DNA of 22,500 nt, from positions 120,001 through 142,500 of the forward strand of contig CAJNDS010002240.1 of the NCBI GenBank assembly GCA_905221605.1, read 5' to 3'. Below are positions 16,701-22,500 of the stretch, in pieces. Positions within the stretch are counted from its first letter, which is position 1, and the number at the start of each line of letters is the position of its first letter. A program made the translations under genes and the position numbers. Source of the DNA: Symbiodinium natans. Taxonomy: Eukaryota > Sar > Dinophyceae > Suessiales > Symbiodiniaceae. The notes beneath the pieces were generated by a model that was not told where the DNA came from, did no database searches, and was given only the letters and a program-made list of their open reading frames with translations.

Positions 16701-19700
16701 GTGCTTCTCGTTTAGCTTCGGCTTTGGACCGCTTGGGCTTATAGCGCTTAGCTGCGAGAGCGTGAGAAAAATCCTCGTCACTGACCTCAGCGATAGGGAA
16801 ATATGTTTTCCCAGTCCACCAACCTGATTGGTCCGCGGGGCCCCCCTGATTCAAGTCATCATGGAGAGGGTCCCTACCATCATCAAACACCGTGATTCGT
16901 TGACAGCTTATGTGGGGAAACTTCGACACGTCGTCCTGCGTAGGTACATAAAGTTTCCTACGAGGATAGATATGATGCCTAACGACTGCAGCTAACTCAG
17001 TGTCGACCTCCCAAAAGTCCTCTTTGCGGTTCGGCCGGACTTGGTAGTCGGCAGCGGGGCTAGCGTGCTTCTTGTCGAAGACGTAAGCGAATGGGTGGTC
17101 CTCCCGTGAAAGCTGGACCTGATTTTGCTCAACGTGATGACACCCGAAGTACCGTCCCAAGACCTCGGCTGGTTCCATGTCAATCACCTTAGCGATTAAC
17201 TCCCAACCCTTGTTGATTTTGTCTTGGGGGCCGGCCATCTTGAAGTCATCAACGTATACAACAAGCAACAAATCTAGTTCAGCATGGTAGAATACAGAAT
17301 GCCAAATGTCGGGTAGAACAGCAGTAAAACCAACACTCTCTAACTGTTCGGTACAGTACCTTTCCCAGATACCGCCTGAGTCAGGGTGGCCGTACAAAGC
17401 GAGCCTGAGTGGGCAAACGGGATCTTCATACCCAGACCATTCTTTTGGCCATCTGTTTCGAGGAAGACGGACCCACGTTTCGATTCCTTTAAAAAGGGCT
17501 TGTGTATATGCAGCAATGCCATCAGCCTGCTGTTTCACGTATCCGGGTTGGCTACCAAACACATCGATGATTTTCCCGGCCTCCATACTAGCGGGGCTTG
17601 ATCCTAGTTCGGCGAAAATGGCGTGATCGTGGTTTTCGTCCTGGACGTTGTTGCCCTGGAAAACACTACGACCCTTCCATTTCTTCTGGGGGTGCCCGTC
17701 CGGGAGTTCATCCCCCTTGACCGAACAAATCTCAAAGATTTTCCCGAAATGAGCCTTGACATTCTTGTGTTTGGCTTCAGCTGCAACATCCCGGTACTCT
17801 CGAACCTTCTTTTCGAGCCAGCAAGACTTATCGGCAAGCTTCTTCCATTCTCGGTCCATGGCTTCTTTAGCAGCGGGGGTACTTTCGATCTCTTTAGGCC
17901 CGACAACCCTGGCAACCACAGCAAACATCTCACTCGCAACCTGACCAAGCTTGGCCCAGTACAAAGACGCCATGCGATCTCTATGGGGCTCAGGATCAGG
18001 TTCGGTGACGACAGGCATGGCCGGGGAATCTCTGAGGGCCTTGCGAGCATCCTCCTCGGCTTCACGAGCCTTTTTACGTTCGAATCTTTCAATGTCAGCC
18101 TCCCGTTGTGCCTTGGAATACATGTGCCAAAATTCCGAAGGTGTATCAGGTGGCCTTTTGGAACCTTTCTTATCCCTAACCAATCTCACCCCGTCCCAGT
18201 TGTACCCTTTTGGGACTTTCCTCCCATCAGGCATGGTCTTGGGGTCATGTCTTGGTAGGATAGATGAGGCTTCGGGCCCGGTCGTTGCTTCTTTAGAAGA
18301 TCCAGGAGCATCCCCCCCCAGCCAGTCCTCCACAGCTCCGACATCTTCAGGAACATAGTCCTCGTTTTCCTTAGCGACTTGGTCCAAGTACTCGGACAAA
18401 CGATCCTTCAAATCGGAGCCGTCCAAATCAGGCACACCGGGCGGAGGCAAAGGCTCGTCCGGCGAATCCCCAGGCGGGGCGCGTGGTCCGGCACCATCTG
18501 TGCCTCCCCACGAGCAGTCCTGATCTGAGAGGGTCGGCTTGCGGAGGCTCTCCTGCAGTGCAAGCTGCTCTGACCTCATTGGGAACGTAAAGTCCCCAGG
18601 CAACAACTCCATCCGCTTGGACCTCAGAATGGGGAAATTTCCAATCTCGAACGCAAAGTCGCAGCCCTTGACAGGAGTGACAAGATATTCCTCCTTCCAA
18701 ATGAAGCCAGGCTGAACGTGATAACCAAGAAAGATTCCCTCAACACCAGTCGGCGCAAACTTAGAGTCCGCAGGAATGTTCTGTTTGGGGTTGTTCCAGT
18801 ACAACACACGTGCACCAAAAGGAATCATTAACCCTAAAAAGGGTTCCCCATACCTGGCCTCCCAGGGAACAATTCCATTGTCAAACCTCTTTGTGGCGTT
18901 AAGGGCCATAGCATGGTGTTGGGCGGCCAACGGCCAAAGCTTGTCGGGGAGACCCGCCTGAACAAGGTTGGAGCGGGTACCCTCCAAAATCGTCCGAATT
19001 TCTCTTTCGATTACCGACTTGTTGGTGTCCACATATTCACGGGATGTAACATGTCGAACACCCAGGCTTTTGATAGCTGCATGAAGCTCAGGTGCGTTGT
19101 CGGAGTAGAAAACCCCAACTGTGTCTTCTTGACCTAGGAAATGAAGAAGGTCTTCATAACACTGATCGCTTGACTTAGTCGGAGAGGGGTAGACGTAACG
19201 AAATTTGGTGAACACGTCCTTAACAACAAGTGCGACCCTTTCGTCCTGGAACCCATGATCACGAAGGTCACGAGTGATGATATGGTCAACAGTGATGTGG
19301 TCCCCAAAGGCCTTTGATACAATGGTACTTGAGCCCCCATTTTTGCGGGCTTGGGGAGCCAACATCTTTGCGCGCTGGCATACCTCGCAGAACGGATTCT
19401 TGGGCCTGTGCGAGAACAAGTGCTCAACAGATTTGGCTTCAGCTTTCAGATCGGCCTCTGCAAGACTGCGGGCGTTTCCTTCGTTGTCACTGTCGGGTTC
19501 AACATCGGGGTCTTCGAAGATAGTGAGGCTCAGGATTGGGTTACCCTCCAGTCGGGCAACTTTGTTGTCAAGCTCCCTGACGTTCACTTTATCCTCAACC
19601 TTGACCCAAGAACCTTCCCTGAACAACCAAGTAGATCTGACTTCGCATCTTGGAAACCTTGGTGTGGCAGTACGAAACGTCTTTGGTTTGTGTCCGACAA

Positions 19701-19887
19701 TCAAGTACTTAGTATTTGGGTGCGAAACCCAACCTGGTCTTTTGAGCTTTTCTTTGGGAATGTCTATTGGCGGCACCTCATTGATGGCTGCTGAGATCTC
19801 AGGATCGGGGTGCTCGACCACTGGATCTCGGTCCTCTGCTGCTCCTGCGAAAGCCTCGGCCGGCCCTATTGGGCGGCAGATTTCTGA
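13252..19887 (-). CDS. Pol polyprotein: integrase, RT, RNase H plus oxygenase-like, methyltransferase-like and SGNH-like domains
   Basis: This reading frame is entered by -1 shift at 19887-19893; residues are numbered from the GTG at 19821, giving 2189 residues to TGA at 13252. It has no obvious start of its own. In order: integrase HHCC finger (H134, H138, C145, C148) and catalytic core D179, D241, E272; a Pro/acidic linker (about 410-640); reverse transcriptase (about 650-900) with ALYGHPDSGGIW and YVDD at 856-859; a WEVD module (934-1010); RNase H with D1194, TESE at 1237-1240, EDNQ at 1331-1334 and DIFTKPF at 1384-1390. The order IN-RT-RNase H is that of Ty1/copia. About 790 further residues follow RNase H: 2OG-Fe(II)-like (1484-1626), methyltransferase-like (1666-1870) and an SGNH-like start (about 2020-2189). 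Ordinary copia Pol ends near the TKP motif. The core is confident; the extra domains are motif-level calls. Confidence 0.88.
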   Translation of the reverse strand, partial: SEICRPIGPAEAFAGAAEDRDPVVEHPDPEISAAINEVPPIDIPKEKLKRPGWVSHPNTKYLIVGHKPKTFRTATPRFPRCEVRSTWLFREGSWVKVEDKVNVRELDNKVARLEGNPILSLTIFEDPDVEPDSDNEGNARSLAEADLKAEAKSVEHLFSHRPKNPFCEVCQRAKMLAPQARKNGGSSTIVSKAFGDHITVDHIITRDLRDHGFQDERVALVVKDVFTKFRYVYPSPTKSSDQCYEDLLHFLGQEDTVGVFYSDNAPELHAAIKSLGVRHVTSREYVDTNKSVIEREIRTILEGTRSNLVQAGLPDKLWPLAAQHHAMALNATKRFDNGIVPWEARYGEPFLGLMIPFGARVLYWNNPKQNIPADSKFAPTGVEGIFLGYHVQPGFIWKEEYLVTPVKGCDFAFEIGNFPILRSKRMELLPGDFTFPMRSEQLALQESLRKPTLSDQDCSWGGTDGAGPRAPPGDSPDEPLPPPGVPDLDGSDLKDRLSEYLDQVAKENEDYVPEDVGAVEDWLGGDAPGSSKEATTGPEASSILPRHDPKTMPDGRKVPKGYNWDGVRLVRDKKGSKRPPDTPSEFWHMYSKAQREADIERFERKKAREAEEDARKALRDSPAMPVVTEPDPEPHRDRMASLYWAKLGQVASEMFAVVARVVGPKEIESTPAAKEAMDREWKKLADKSCWLEKKVREYRDVAAEAKHKNVKAHFGKIFEICSVKGDELPDGHPQKKWKGRSVFQGNNVQDENHDHAIFAELGSSPASMEAGKIIDVFGSQPGYVKQQADGIAAYTQALFKGIETWVRLPRNRWPKEWSGYEDPVCPLRLALYGHPDSGGIWERYCTEQLESVGFTAVLPDIWHSVFYHAELDLLLVVYVDDFKMAGPQDKINKGWELIAKVIDMEPAEVLGRYFGCHHVEQNQVQLSREDHPFAYVFDKKHASPAADYQVRPNRKEDFWEVDTELAAVVRHHIYPRRKLYVPTQDDVSKFPHISCQRITVFDDGRDPLHDDLNQGGPADQSGWWTGKTYFPIAEVSDEDFSHALAAKRYKPKRSKAEAKREARQSKFKSTESISQGKTPSMTVPVNVVYYDMRDFLVSCVDRYCELAKVDKKSLKHVATPFHENRVAKVLESNEPSGKLQPIASRVLMKILFAARMARWDLLRATQALASRVTKWSRDCDVALHRLISYINSSLEVRMRGFIGDRIQDCKLWMFCDADHAGSHDSKSTSGCALYLVGPNTYFPLNAFSKKQTSITTSSTESEVVAANQGIRAQGLPSLSLWIFLWREVASRTASYQARPKTKPSQREDDVIARIDPELDEIRYGECRADGRSVSDLNGLRVHLSPKFAVQLLEDNQATITILLKGDSEKLRHTDRTQRISFAWIKQQFERNFFDMINVDTKEQVADIFTKPFADRGKWEHALRLIAHVDAPLQGGRQSKAHESDAHLINKPVVHAHPVVKPLDDPCAIAAGLTKDRDFSTKALLRVAQIMYPNKTKRKMIKLDNRSYYHIFGQWTYGGMQGVTKATRRWPQIARFLNGVVQAHAPKDFTWNSVLLSSSTGASVHKDHGNAKDSMSFALSVGDFKGGELWLEDPSVSSDSAIVRVGPNGKHLKGRAVSTYNKALVFNPRNLHCVLPFTGTRFSIVAYSSRSQESLASDETDKLKELHFRLPAPAVTASPARDLSRPSGCKRIIVEFCCSPDSRLGEARPAAQGCKIIRVTNQQNALKDSTLKSVVSQIHTLCDEGGAFKPILVFASLPCTGGCPWNRMTPNSPKWQQHQSLFIELLKQLRSLLRRMKTFKPQVAFELPKECDYWKWGEVQKLIQDYDLELYRCDGCMLGILDHQGLPLRKAWIVASSVPMQRLAAHRCDHNHKHGESRGKDLRNSESYTYVMTDCIHHDWKVFCDSLSKHSACAINILLQTRTETSTCDFGTTNTLVACCAIAAVHCSPNMERTTAGIVAPTEVLFSWWARRLTETALCSEYRTMAALEDGEHAVNEFYKYVPRPVLCEFAFKNPAECGNVAKVGLLSDQGLAMLQPEHIRGRLRSLIIVADSSTTFLTEGNYKTDLHADITVNRTNVFPDFQGVEYIPSWGSNLTRLVQLAVDKINMWERAGAIDKTLSVDVMIVWNANELVGEKGLFLDPNYKPSTEHWRGKPHVAQGQWSFIGPKILRELHKLKELQKRPHVGTVLLTSATDHKAYSPERVGHFDGGDP
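14212..14826 (-). other. Cytosine-methyltransferase-like domain in Pol
   Basis: Pol residues about 1666-1870: VEFCCSPDSRLG resembles the SAM-binding motif I, FASLPCTGGCPWNRM resembles the Pro-Cys catalytic motif IV (C1736), and AFELPKECDYW lies where the ENV motif VI would be. A CDGCMLGI and an RKAWIVASS segment follow, then a His/Cys-rich CDHNHKHGE. Motifs are degenerate compared with canonical C5 methyltransferases, so activity is uncertain; a distant Rossmann methyltransferase is the alternative. Confidence 0.5.
14944..15372 (-). other. 2OG-Fe(II) dioxygenase-like domain in Pol
   Basis: Pol residues about 1484-1626 show the double-stranded beta-helix signature: H1542-x-D1544 in SVHKDHGN, GGELWLED as the following strand, H1609 in PRNLHC and R1618 in GTRFSIVAYSS. 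The HxD to distal His distance (64 residues) and the Arg nine residues later fit a 2-oxoglutarate and Fe(II) dependent oxygenase with all metal and 2OG ligands present. The substrate cannot be read from the sequence. Related enzymes hydroxylate proteins or oxidise nucleic acid bases. Confidence 0.65.
15622..16284 (-). other. RNase H domain
   Basis: Pol residues about 1180-1400 carry the copia RNase H signatures: FCDADHAGS (D1194), SKKQTSITTSSTESE (E1238), LLEDNQA (D1332) and QVADIFTKPF at the end. It degrades the RNA strand of the RNA-DNA hybrid during reverse transcription. About 45 additional residues, rich in charge, lie between the TESE and EDNQ motifs. Confidence 0.88.
16792..17022 (-). 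other. WEVD module in Pol, between RT and RNase H
   Basis: Pol residues 934-1010 contain EDFWEVD, VVRHH, KLYVP and WWTGKTYFPI. A related module lies in Gag (20637-20885) with KDYWEVD, AIRHH, TMYKP and PWTGKTVFKI in the same order and similar spacing. I do not recognise the family. It sits where the RT thumb/connection would join RNase H. Confidence 0.6.
17122..17874 (-). other. Copia-type reverse transcriptase domain
   Basis: Pol residues about 650-900 show the order expected for a copia RT: a WKGRSVFQGN segment (equivalent of KARLVARG), a first catalytic aspartate near D767, VCPLRLALYGHPDSGGIWERY (equivalent of the LYGLKQAPR region) and VVYVDDF with D858 and D859. All three catalytic aspartates appear present. 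It synthesises the element cDNA from genomic RNA. Confidence 0.88.
18892..19431 (-). other. Integrase domain
   Basis: Pol residues about 131-310 contain a compact zinc finger (H134-x3-H138-x6-C145-x2-C148) and a DDE core: D179 in HITVDH, D241 in YSDNAPEL and E272 in VIERE. The spacing between the last two is 30 residues, shorter than the usual 35. The finger also lacks the long loop normally found between its His and Cys pairs. It would insert the cDNA into the host genome. Confidence 0.88.
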
Positions 19888-19893
19888 AAACCC
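19859..19893 (-). promoter_or_regulatory. Probable -1 programmed ribosomal frameshift site (gag to pol)
   Basis: On the minus strand the heptamer GGGTTTT (19893-19887) sits exactly in the X XXY YYZ register of the gag frame (GGT TTT). A slip gives GGG TTT in the pol frame. Nine nt later a GC-rich stem can form: GCC+GCCC (19877-19871) pairs with GGGC, a one-base bulge and GGC (19866-19859) around an AATA loop. The gag stop codon overlaps the loop and stem. The pol frame is open back to 19992, so gag and pol overlap by about 125 nt and this is the only good heptamer I found in it. Confidence 0.78.
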
Positions 19894-22500
19894 TCGGACA
19901 GAATTGGCCGTCCGAGAGATCCTGAGGCTTCTTCGTTGGTACTTGGGGCGGCCATTGCTCCTCCCCCAAGGACAGGCACCATACCTCTCATTCTACACCT
20001 TAGTCTTTGACCATTGGGCGCAACGAAGTAAGGCGGCTTTTTGGGGTACCAATGGAACTCATAACCGTCCTCCATGCACCTTCTTCCAACAGAGCAAACA
20101 GGAGGAGTACTTGCGAGAACGTAGAACTCTAGCTCTTTGCCAAACTCCGGGAAGTCGATCCTGACCGATTTGTCACCCTTGACATTTCCGTTAGCAGTGA
20201 TGAGGTTTACTTGTCGAGTAGCATTGCCTATCGGTTCTTCGCCAAAGTACATAGCACGATCAGCTTCGCTGATGAGATCCTCCTCGCTCCCCGTATCAGC
20301 AAGGAATTCTAAGGGCGTGGCGATTCCTGGACAGGCGATCTCTGAGCTCTCAACGACGTGCTTGCACATCCCACACATGAGAGAATCAGGCTCATCACAT
20401 TCTAAACGGCAGTCGGTTCTCTCTCCCCCCTCATGCCGGGCAAGGAGCATAGTGAGTTCCCTTGCGTTCCTAATTGCAACCTGAAGGTCATTGTTGTCAG
20501 GTTTGGGGCAATTTTCCGCATCGGCATAGCAAGTGTTGTACCTGCGAACTTTGTAGGAATGCTTGTACCCCTTCCCTTCAAAAGGGATTTCCCTGACTTT
20601 GGGCTTTTCACAAAACTTGACCTTCTTGTTTTGTTCTTTGATTTTGAACACAGTCTTGCCAGTCCATGGCGTCTTGTCGTTCGTCCCCCCTTTTCCCCCT
20701 TTCCAATCCCAACTCACCTTTGCAATGTAGGGAGCAACGGGAAGAGTCTTGATCACCTTGGCCGTACCTTTCAACTTTTCAAGAGCAACAGGGCATGACA
20801 TTTCAGGCTTGTACATAGTACTTCTGTAGTTCAGGTGATGTCGAATGGCTTCACCCCTTTTGAAATCCACTTCCCAGTAGTCCTTCTCTCCATCTTGTGG
20901 GTCATCTCCCTCGGGACGGATTGAGGCTGCAGCCGCAATCGAGATGCAGCATGCGGCTCTCCTGTCCTTCTCCTTAGAGCGACCACGGCTTGGCTTTCTG
21001 CGCATTGGCGCAGGCGATGGAGACCTAGGTTTGTCTGGGTCCTTAGGAGCCGGGGCTGCGTTTTCACCACCTGTGGGAGCGGGGCTCGGTTCCCTATGCA
21101 AGAAACGGCACTTGTCTCCCCTGGTACATTTGCCTTTCTTCCAAAACGTGCATACCTGCTTTTTCTTCGGGGCGGTGCGAACAGGGGACTGCGAGCGTGG
21201 TTTGTGCGAGAACTTGCACTTGTCGCCCCTGGTACACTTACCCTTTTGAAAGTCGTAGCAAACTGGCTTTGGGCTTGGTGAACGGCTAGGTGATCTAGAC
21301 CTGGACGGGGTCCTAGAGCGAGATCTTGACTTCGAGTTGGATTGGCTACCGGCAGAGCGATCTCTTCCCCGGCCACTCCTTGACGGAGGGCGTTGCGGCC
21401 TTCCGCCTTCAAGAACAGGAGCTCCAAACTTGTCCCCATGTGACTTAGCGATTCTATCCCTATTCTTGCGCATCCTTTCACGGGTTAGCAAATCCCGAAT
21501 GGACTTCAACAAGAACGCGTAGGAATGTGAGGCAGAACCTTCCTTGGCCCTATCATAGATCTCCAAGTCGTATTTCATCCTTGAGGACTTGCGGATCTGG
21601 CGGAGAAGGATGTCACGCAGAACCATTTCTTCTGGAACATGACTCATACCGGCAATGACTGACTCCCAGTTGTGCAGGAATGTAGTCAAGTCGTCACTAT
21701 GCAGTGTAACCTTCAAAAGGTCTTCTACTGAATAGAGCGACCCTACTTCTTCATTGGTTTTGAAGTACTGATCAAACATAAGCAACACCTGGCGTCCTCG
21801 TACCGCACGTCCATGGACCGCCTCGGTTTCCTTGAAGGTGAGCACCTGTCGAGATAACTCTCCCTTGGCGACCTTGGTAAGCGCGGCTAGGATTTTGGTA
21901 TCCAGCGTGAGGAACTTTCCTGGTTCACGGAGCTTGTCATGATCAGCATCCTTCGCGTAAACCTCTAAAATCCAAGAGAAAGCTTCGTCTGGTCTGTCTG
22001 AGGCTGCCCTAACCGCTTCCCGAGTTGCTGTTTTCCACGCACGATACGTTTCGGGGTTGGGGAAGTCCGGCAAACGGATGTTCTCAGCCTCTTTGACCTT
22101 TGGCTTGTCATCTTCGCCGCCTTTATCTCCCTTGAGGAGTTTGGCGGCTTCCAGCAACGCTTGTTGCGTCTGTGCGATTAAATCAACTCCAGTGGCTGCC
22201 GGACTAGCCGGCGTGCCCATTGGGGCCGCGAGACCAGACACTCCTCCGCCTAAGCCAGTCGGGGGCACAGGGGTTCCCGGGGCTTGTGTTGGAGCTTGTG
22301 GCCCCGCTGGTGTGGCAGTAGTTGCCGCACCACCAAAACCGGAAAACATTGCTCTTAGGCTGAGCGGGATCACGCTTGGCGATGAAAACTGAGGAGCTGT
22401 CGGCACATTGAGGCCGGCACTTTGCGGTACCGTTGCTGGGGTCACGGCCGGAGGGAACTGAGCTTGGGACGCAGTGTCCTGAGAAGCATTCCTGTCCTGC
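19866..22500 (-). CDS. Gag-protease polyprotein of a copia-type retroelement (5' end outside window)
   Basis: This ORF encodes the structural protein and protease of the element. The frame is still open at 22500, so the true start lies outside; residues here are numbered from an in-frame GTG at 22445. In order: a Pro/Ala/Gly-rich N-terminus (1-90), a helical Gag-like region (about 120-335) with a YRAWK segment, an Arg/Ser-rich tract (about 353-394), two CCCH zinc fingers (C396-C404-C410-H414 and C432-C440-C446-H450, both C-x7-C-x5-C-x3-H), a basic Pro/Ser region, a WEVD module (about 521-603), and a Cys cluster near 679-705. A retropepsin follows with FLADTGSEEDL (D717) and ITANGNV. The expected role is assembly of particles, binding of element RNA by the fingers and processing of the polyprotein. 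CCCH fingers replace the usual CCHC knuckle. The TAG at 19866-19868 lies 18 nt after a -1 slippery heptamer, so Pol is probably made by frameshifting. Gag-PR identity is clear; capsid assignment rests on position and composition. Confidence 0.88.
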   Translation of the reverse strand, partial: QDRNASQDTASQAQFPPAVTPATVPQSAGLNVPTAPQFSSPSVIPLSLRAMFSGFGGAATTATPAGPQAPTQAPGTPVPPTGLGGGVSGLAAPMGTPASPAATGVDLIAQTQQALLEAAKLLKGDKGGEDDKPKVKEAENIRLPDFPNPETYRAWKTATREAVRAASDRPDEAFSWILEVYAKDADHDKLREPGKFLTLDTKILAALTKVAKGELSRQVLTFKETEAVHGRAVRGRQVLLMFDQYFKTNEEVGSLYSVEDLLKVTLHSDDLTTFLHNWESVIAGMSHVPEEMVLRDILLRQIRKSSRMKYDLEIYDRAKEGSASHSYAFLLKSIRDLLTRERMRKNRDRIAKSHGDKFGAPVLEGGRPQRPPSRSGRGRDRSAGSQSNSKSRSRSRTPSRSRSPSRSPSPKPVCYDFQKGKCTRGDKCKFSHKPRSQSPVRTAPKKKQVCTFWKKGKCTRGDKCRFLHREPSPAPTGGENAAPAPKDPDKPRSPSPAPMRRKPSRGRSKEKDRRAACCISIAAAASIRPEGDDPQDGEKDYWEVDFKRGEAIRHHLNYRSTMYKPEMSCPVALEKLKGTAKVIKTLPVAPYIAKVSWDWKGGKGGTNDKTPWTGKTVFKIKEQNKKVKFCEKPKVREIPFEGKGYKHSYKVRRYNTCYADAENCPKPDNNDLQVAIRNARELTMLLARHEGGERTDCRLECDEPDSLMCGMCKHVVESSEIACPGIATPLEFLADTGSEEDLISEADRAMYFGEEPIGNATRQVNLITANGNVKGDKSVRIDFPEFGKELEFYVLASTPPVCSVGRRCMEDGYEFHWYPKKPPYFVAPNGQRLRCRMRGMVPVLGGGAMAAPSTNEEASGSLGRPILSEGFQKSAAQ
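20046..20315 (-). other. Retropepsin-like aspartic protease domain
   Basis: Residues about 711-800 of the Gag ORF hold a hydrophobic strand followed by ADTGSEEDLI (catalytic D717), a flap-like stretch ITANGNV and a later segment PPVCSVGRRCMEDG where the C-terminal psi-loop is expected. The domain sits upstream of the frameshift site, in the Gag frame rather than in Pol. It would act as a homodimer. Confidence 0.8.
20637..20885 (-). other. WEVD module in Gag, between zinc fingers and protease
   Basis: Gag residues about 521-603 share KDYWEVD, AIRHH, a Tyr-x-Pro and a WTGKTVFKI end with the Pol module at 16792-17022. The segment between is longer and basic. Function is unknown. The repeat inside one polyprotein suggests an internal duplication or a shared binding surface. 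Confidence 0.6.
21096..21260 (-). other. Paired CCCH zinc fingers in Gag
   Basis: Two near-identical fingers with spacing C-x7-C-x5-C-x3-H share the core KGKCTRGDKC. They are separated by a short basic linker and follow the Arg/Ser tract. CCCH fingers of this spacing commonly bind RNA, so they probably select or package the genomic RNA; that role is inference. The near-identity of the two suggests a tandem duplication. Confidence 0.85.

Noticed and set aside
17623-18258. 211-codon + strand ORF, and several others antisense to the element
   Set aside because: All lie opposite recognised Pol or ORF3 domains, with no motif of their own.
19274-20164. 296-codon ORF on the + strand
   Set aside because: It runs antisense across the gag-pol junction, whose sense frames carry protease and integrase motifs. 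Its translation shows no motif and is a shadow of the coding strand.
1-22500. Plant origin, suggested by the TTTAGGG telomere unit
   Set aside because: Gag with CCCH fingers and SR tract, the compact integrase finger and the cargo domains do not fit plant copia elements, and dinoflagellates share the telomere unit. Not excluded by sequence alone.
1-22500. tRNA, rRNA or spliced-leader genes
   Set aside because: I looked for tRNA box B-like words and the dinoflagellate spliced-leader sequence on both strands by eye and found none; a covariance-model search would be needed to be certain.

Overview
The window looks like nuclear DNA of a dinoflagellate, probably Symbiodiniaceae or a relative. Two things point there. 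Positions 1-9830 are full of TTTAGGG/CCCTAAA telomere-type arrays, the known telomere unit of dinoflagellates (also of plants and some other algae). Positions 9830-22500 hold a very large Ty1/copia-order retroelement whose Gag carries CCCH zinc fingers and an SR-rich tract, and whose integrase has a compact HHCC finger and a DNAPEL motif. I remember such features from dinoflagellate copia-like proteins. The assignment is inference from family knowledge; no rRNA, tRNA, spliced-leader gene or host gene was seen to confirm it.

Left part (1-9830): no credible gene. I count about 30 short arrays of the 7-bp telomere unit, roughly 20 with the G-rich strand on + and 12 with the C-rich strand on +. 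They alternate and are separated by 50-800 bp of mostly unique sequence. Some arrays are pure; others are degenerate or homogenised to variant units (TTGAGGG, CTTAGGG). Also present are a CT/ATGC microsatellite cluster (1609-1995), several imperfect inverted repeats and one 60-bp-period duplication. This is an interstitial or subtelomeric mosaic, not a simple chromosome end.

Right part (9830-22500, all on the minus strand): one copia-type element, open at its 5' side (the right window edge) and apparently complete at its 3' side. Order in the sense direction: Gag with capsid-like region, SR tract, two CCCH fingers, a WEVD module and a retropepsin; a likely -1 frameshift site with the slippery heptamer GGGTTTT and a GC hairpin 9 nt downstream; Pol with integrase, reverse transcriptase (YVDD), a second WEVD module and RNase H. 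Pol then continues for about 790 further residues through a 2OG-Fe(II)-oxygenase-like domain, a cytosine-methyltransferase-like domain and the first part of an SGNH-hydrolase-like domain. ORF3 follows in the +1 frame. It begins with the remaining part of the SGNH domain, then has a KptA/Tpt1-like RNA 2'-phosphotransferase domain, a zinc ribbon, an unrecognised region and a Trp-rich tail. A candidate polypurine tract and a short TG...CA LTR (9830-9965) end the element directly against a telomere-type array.

The three frames are open over about 12.2 kb and the core catalytic motifs are intact, so the element is young or under selection. The main novelty is the cargo: a retroelement polyprotein that adds oxygenase-like, methyltransferase-like, SGNH-like and KptA-like domains downstream of RNase H, probably joined by two recoding events (-1 and +1). 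Whether the cargo acts on the element's own nucleic acid or on the host is not known.
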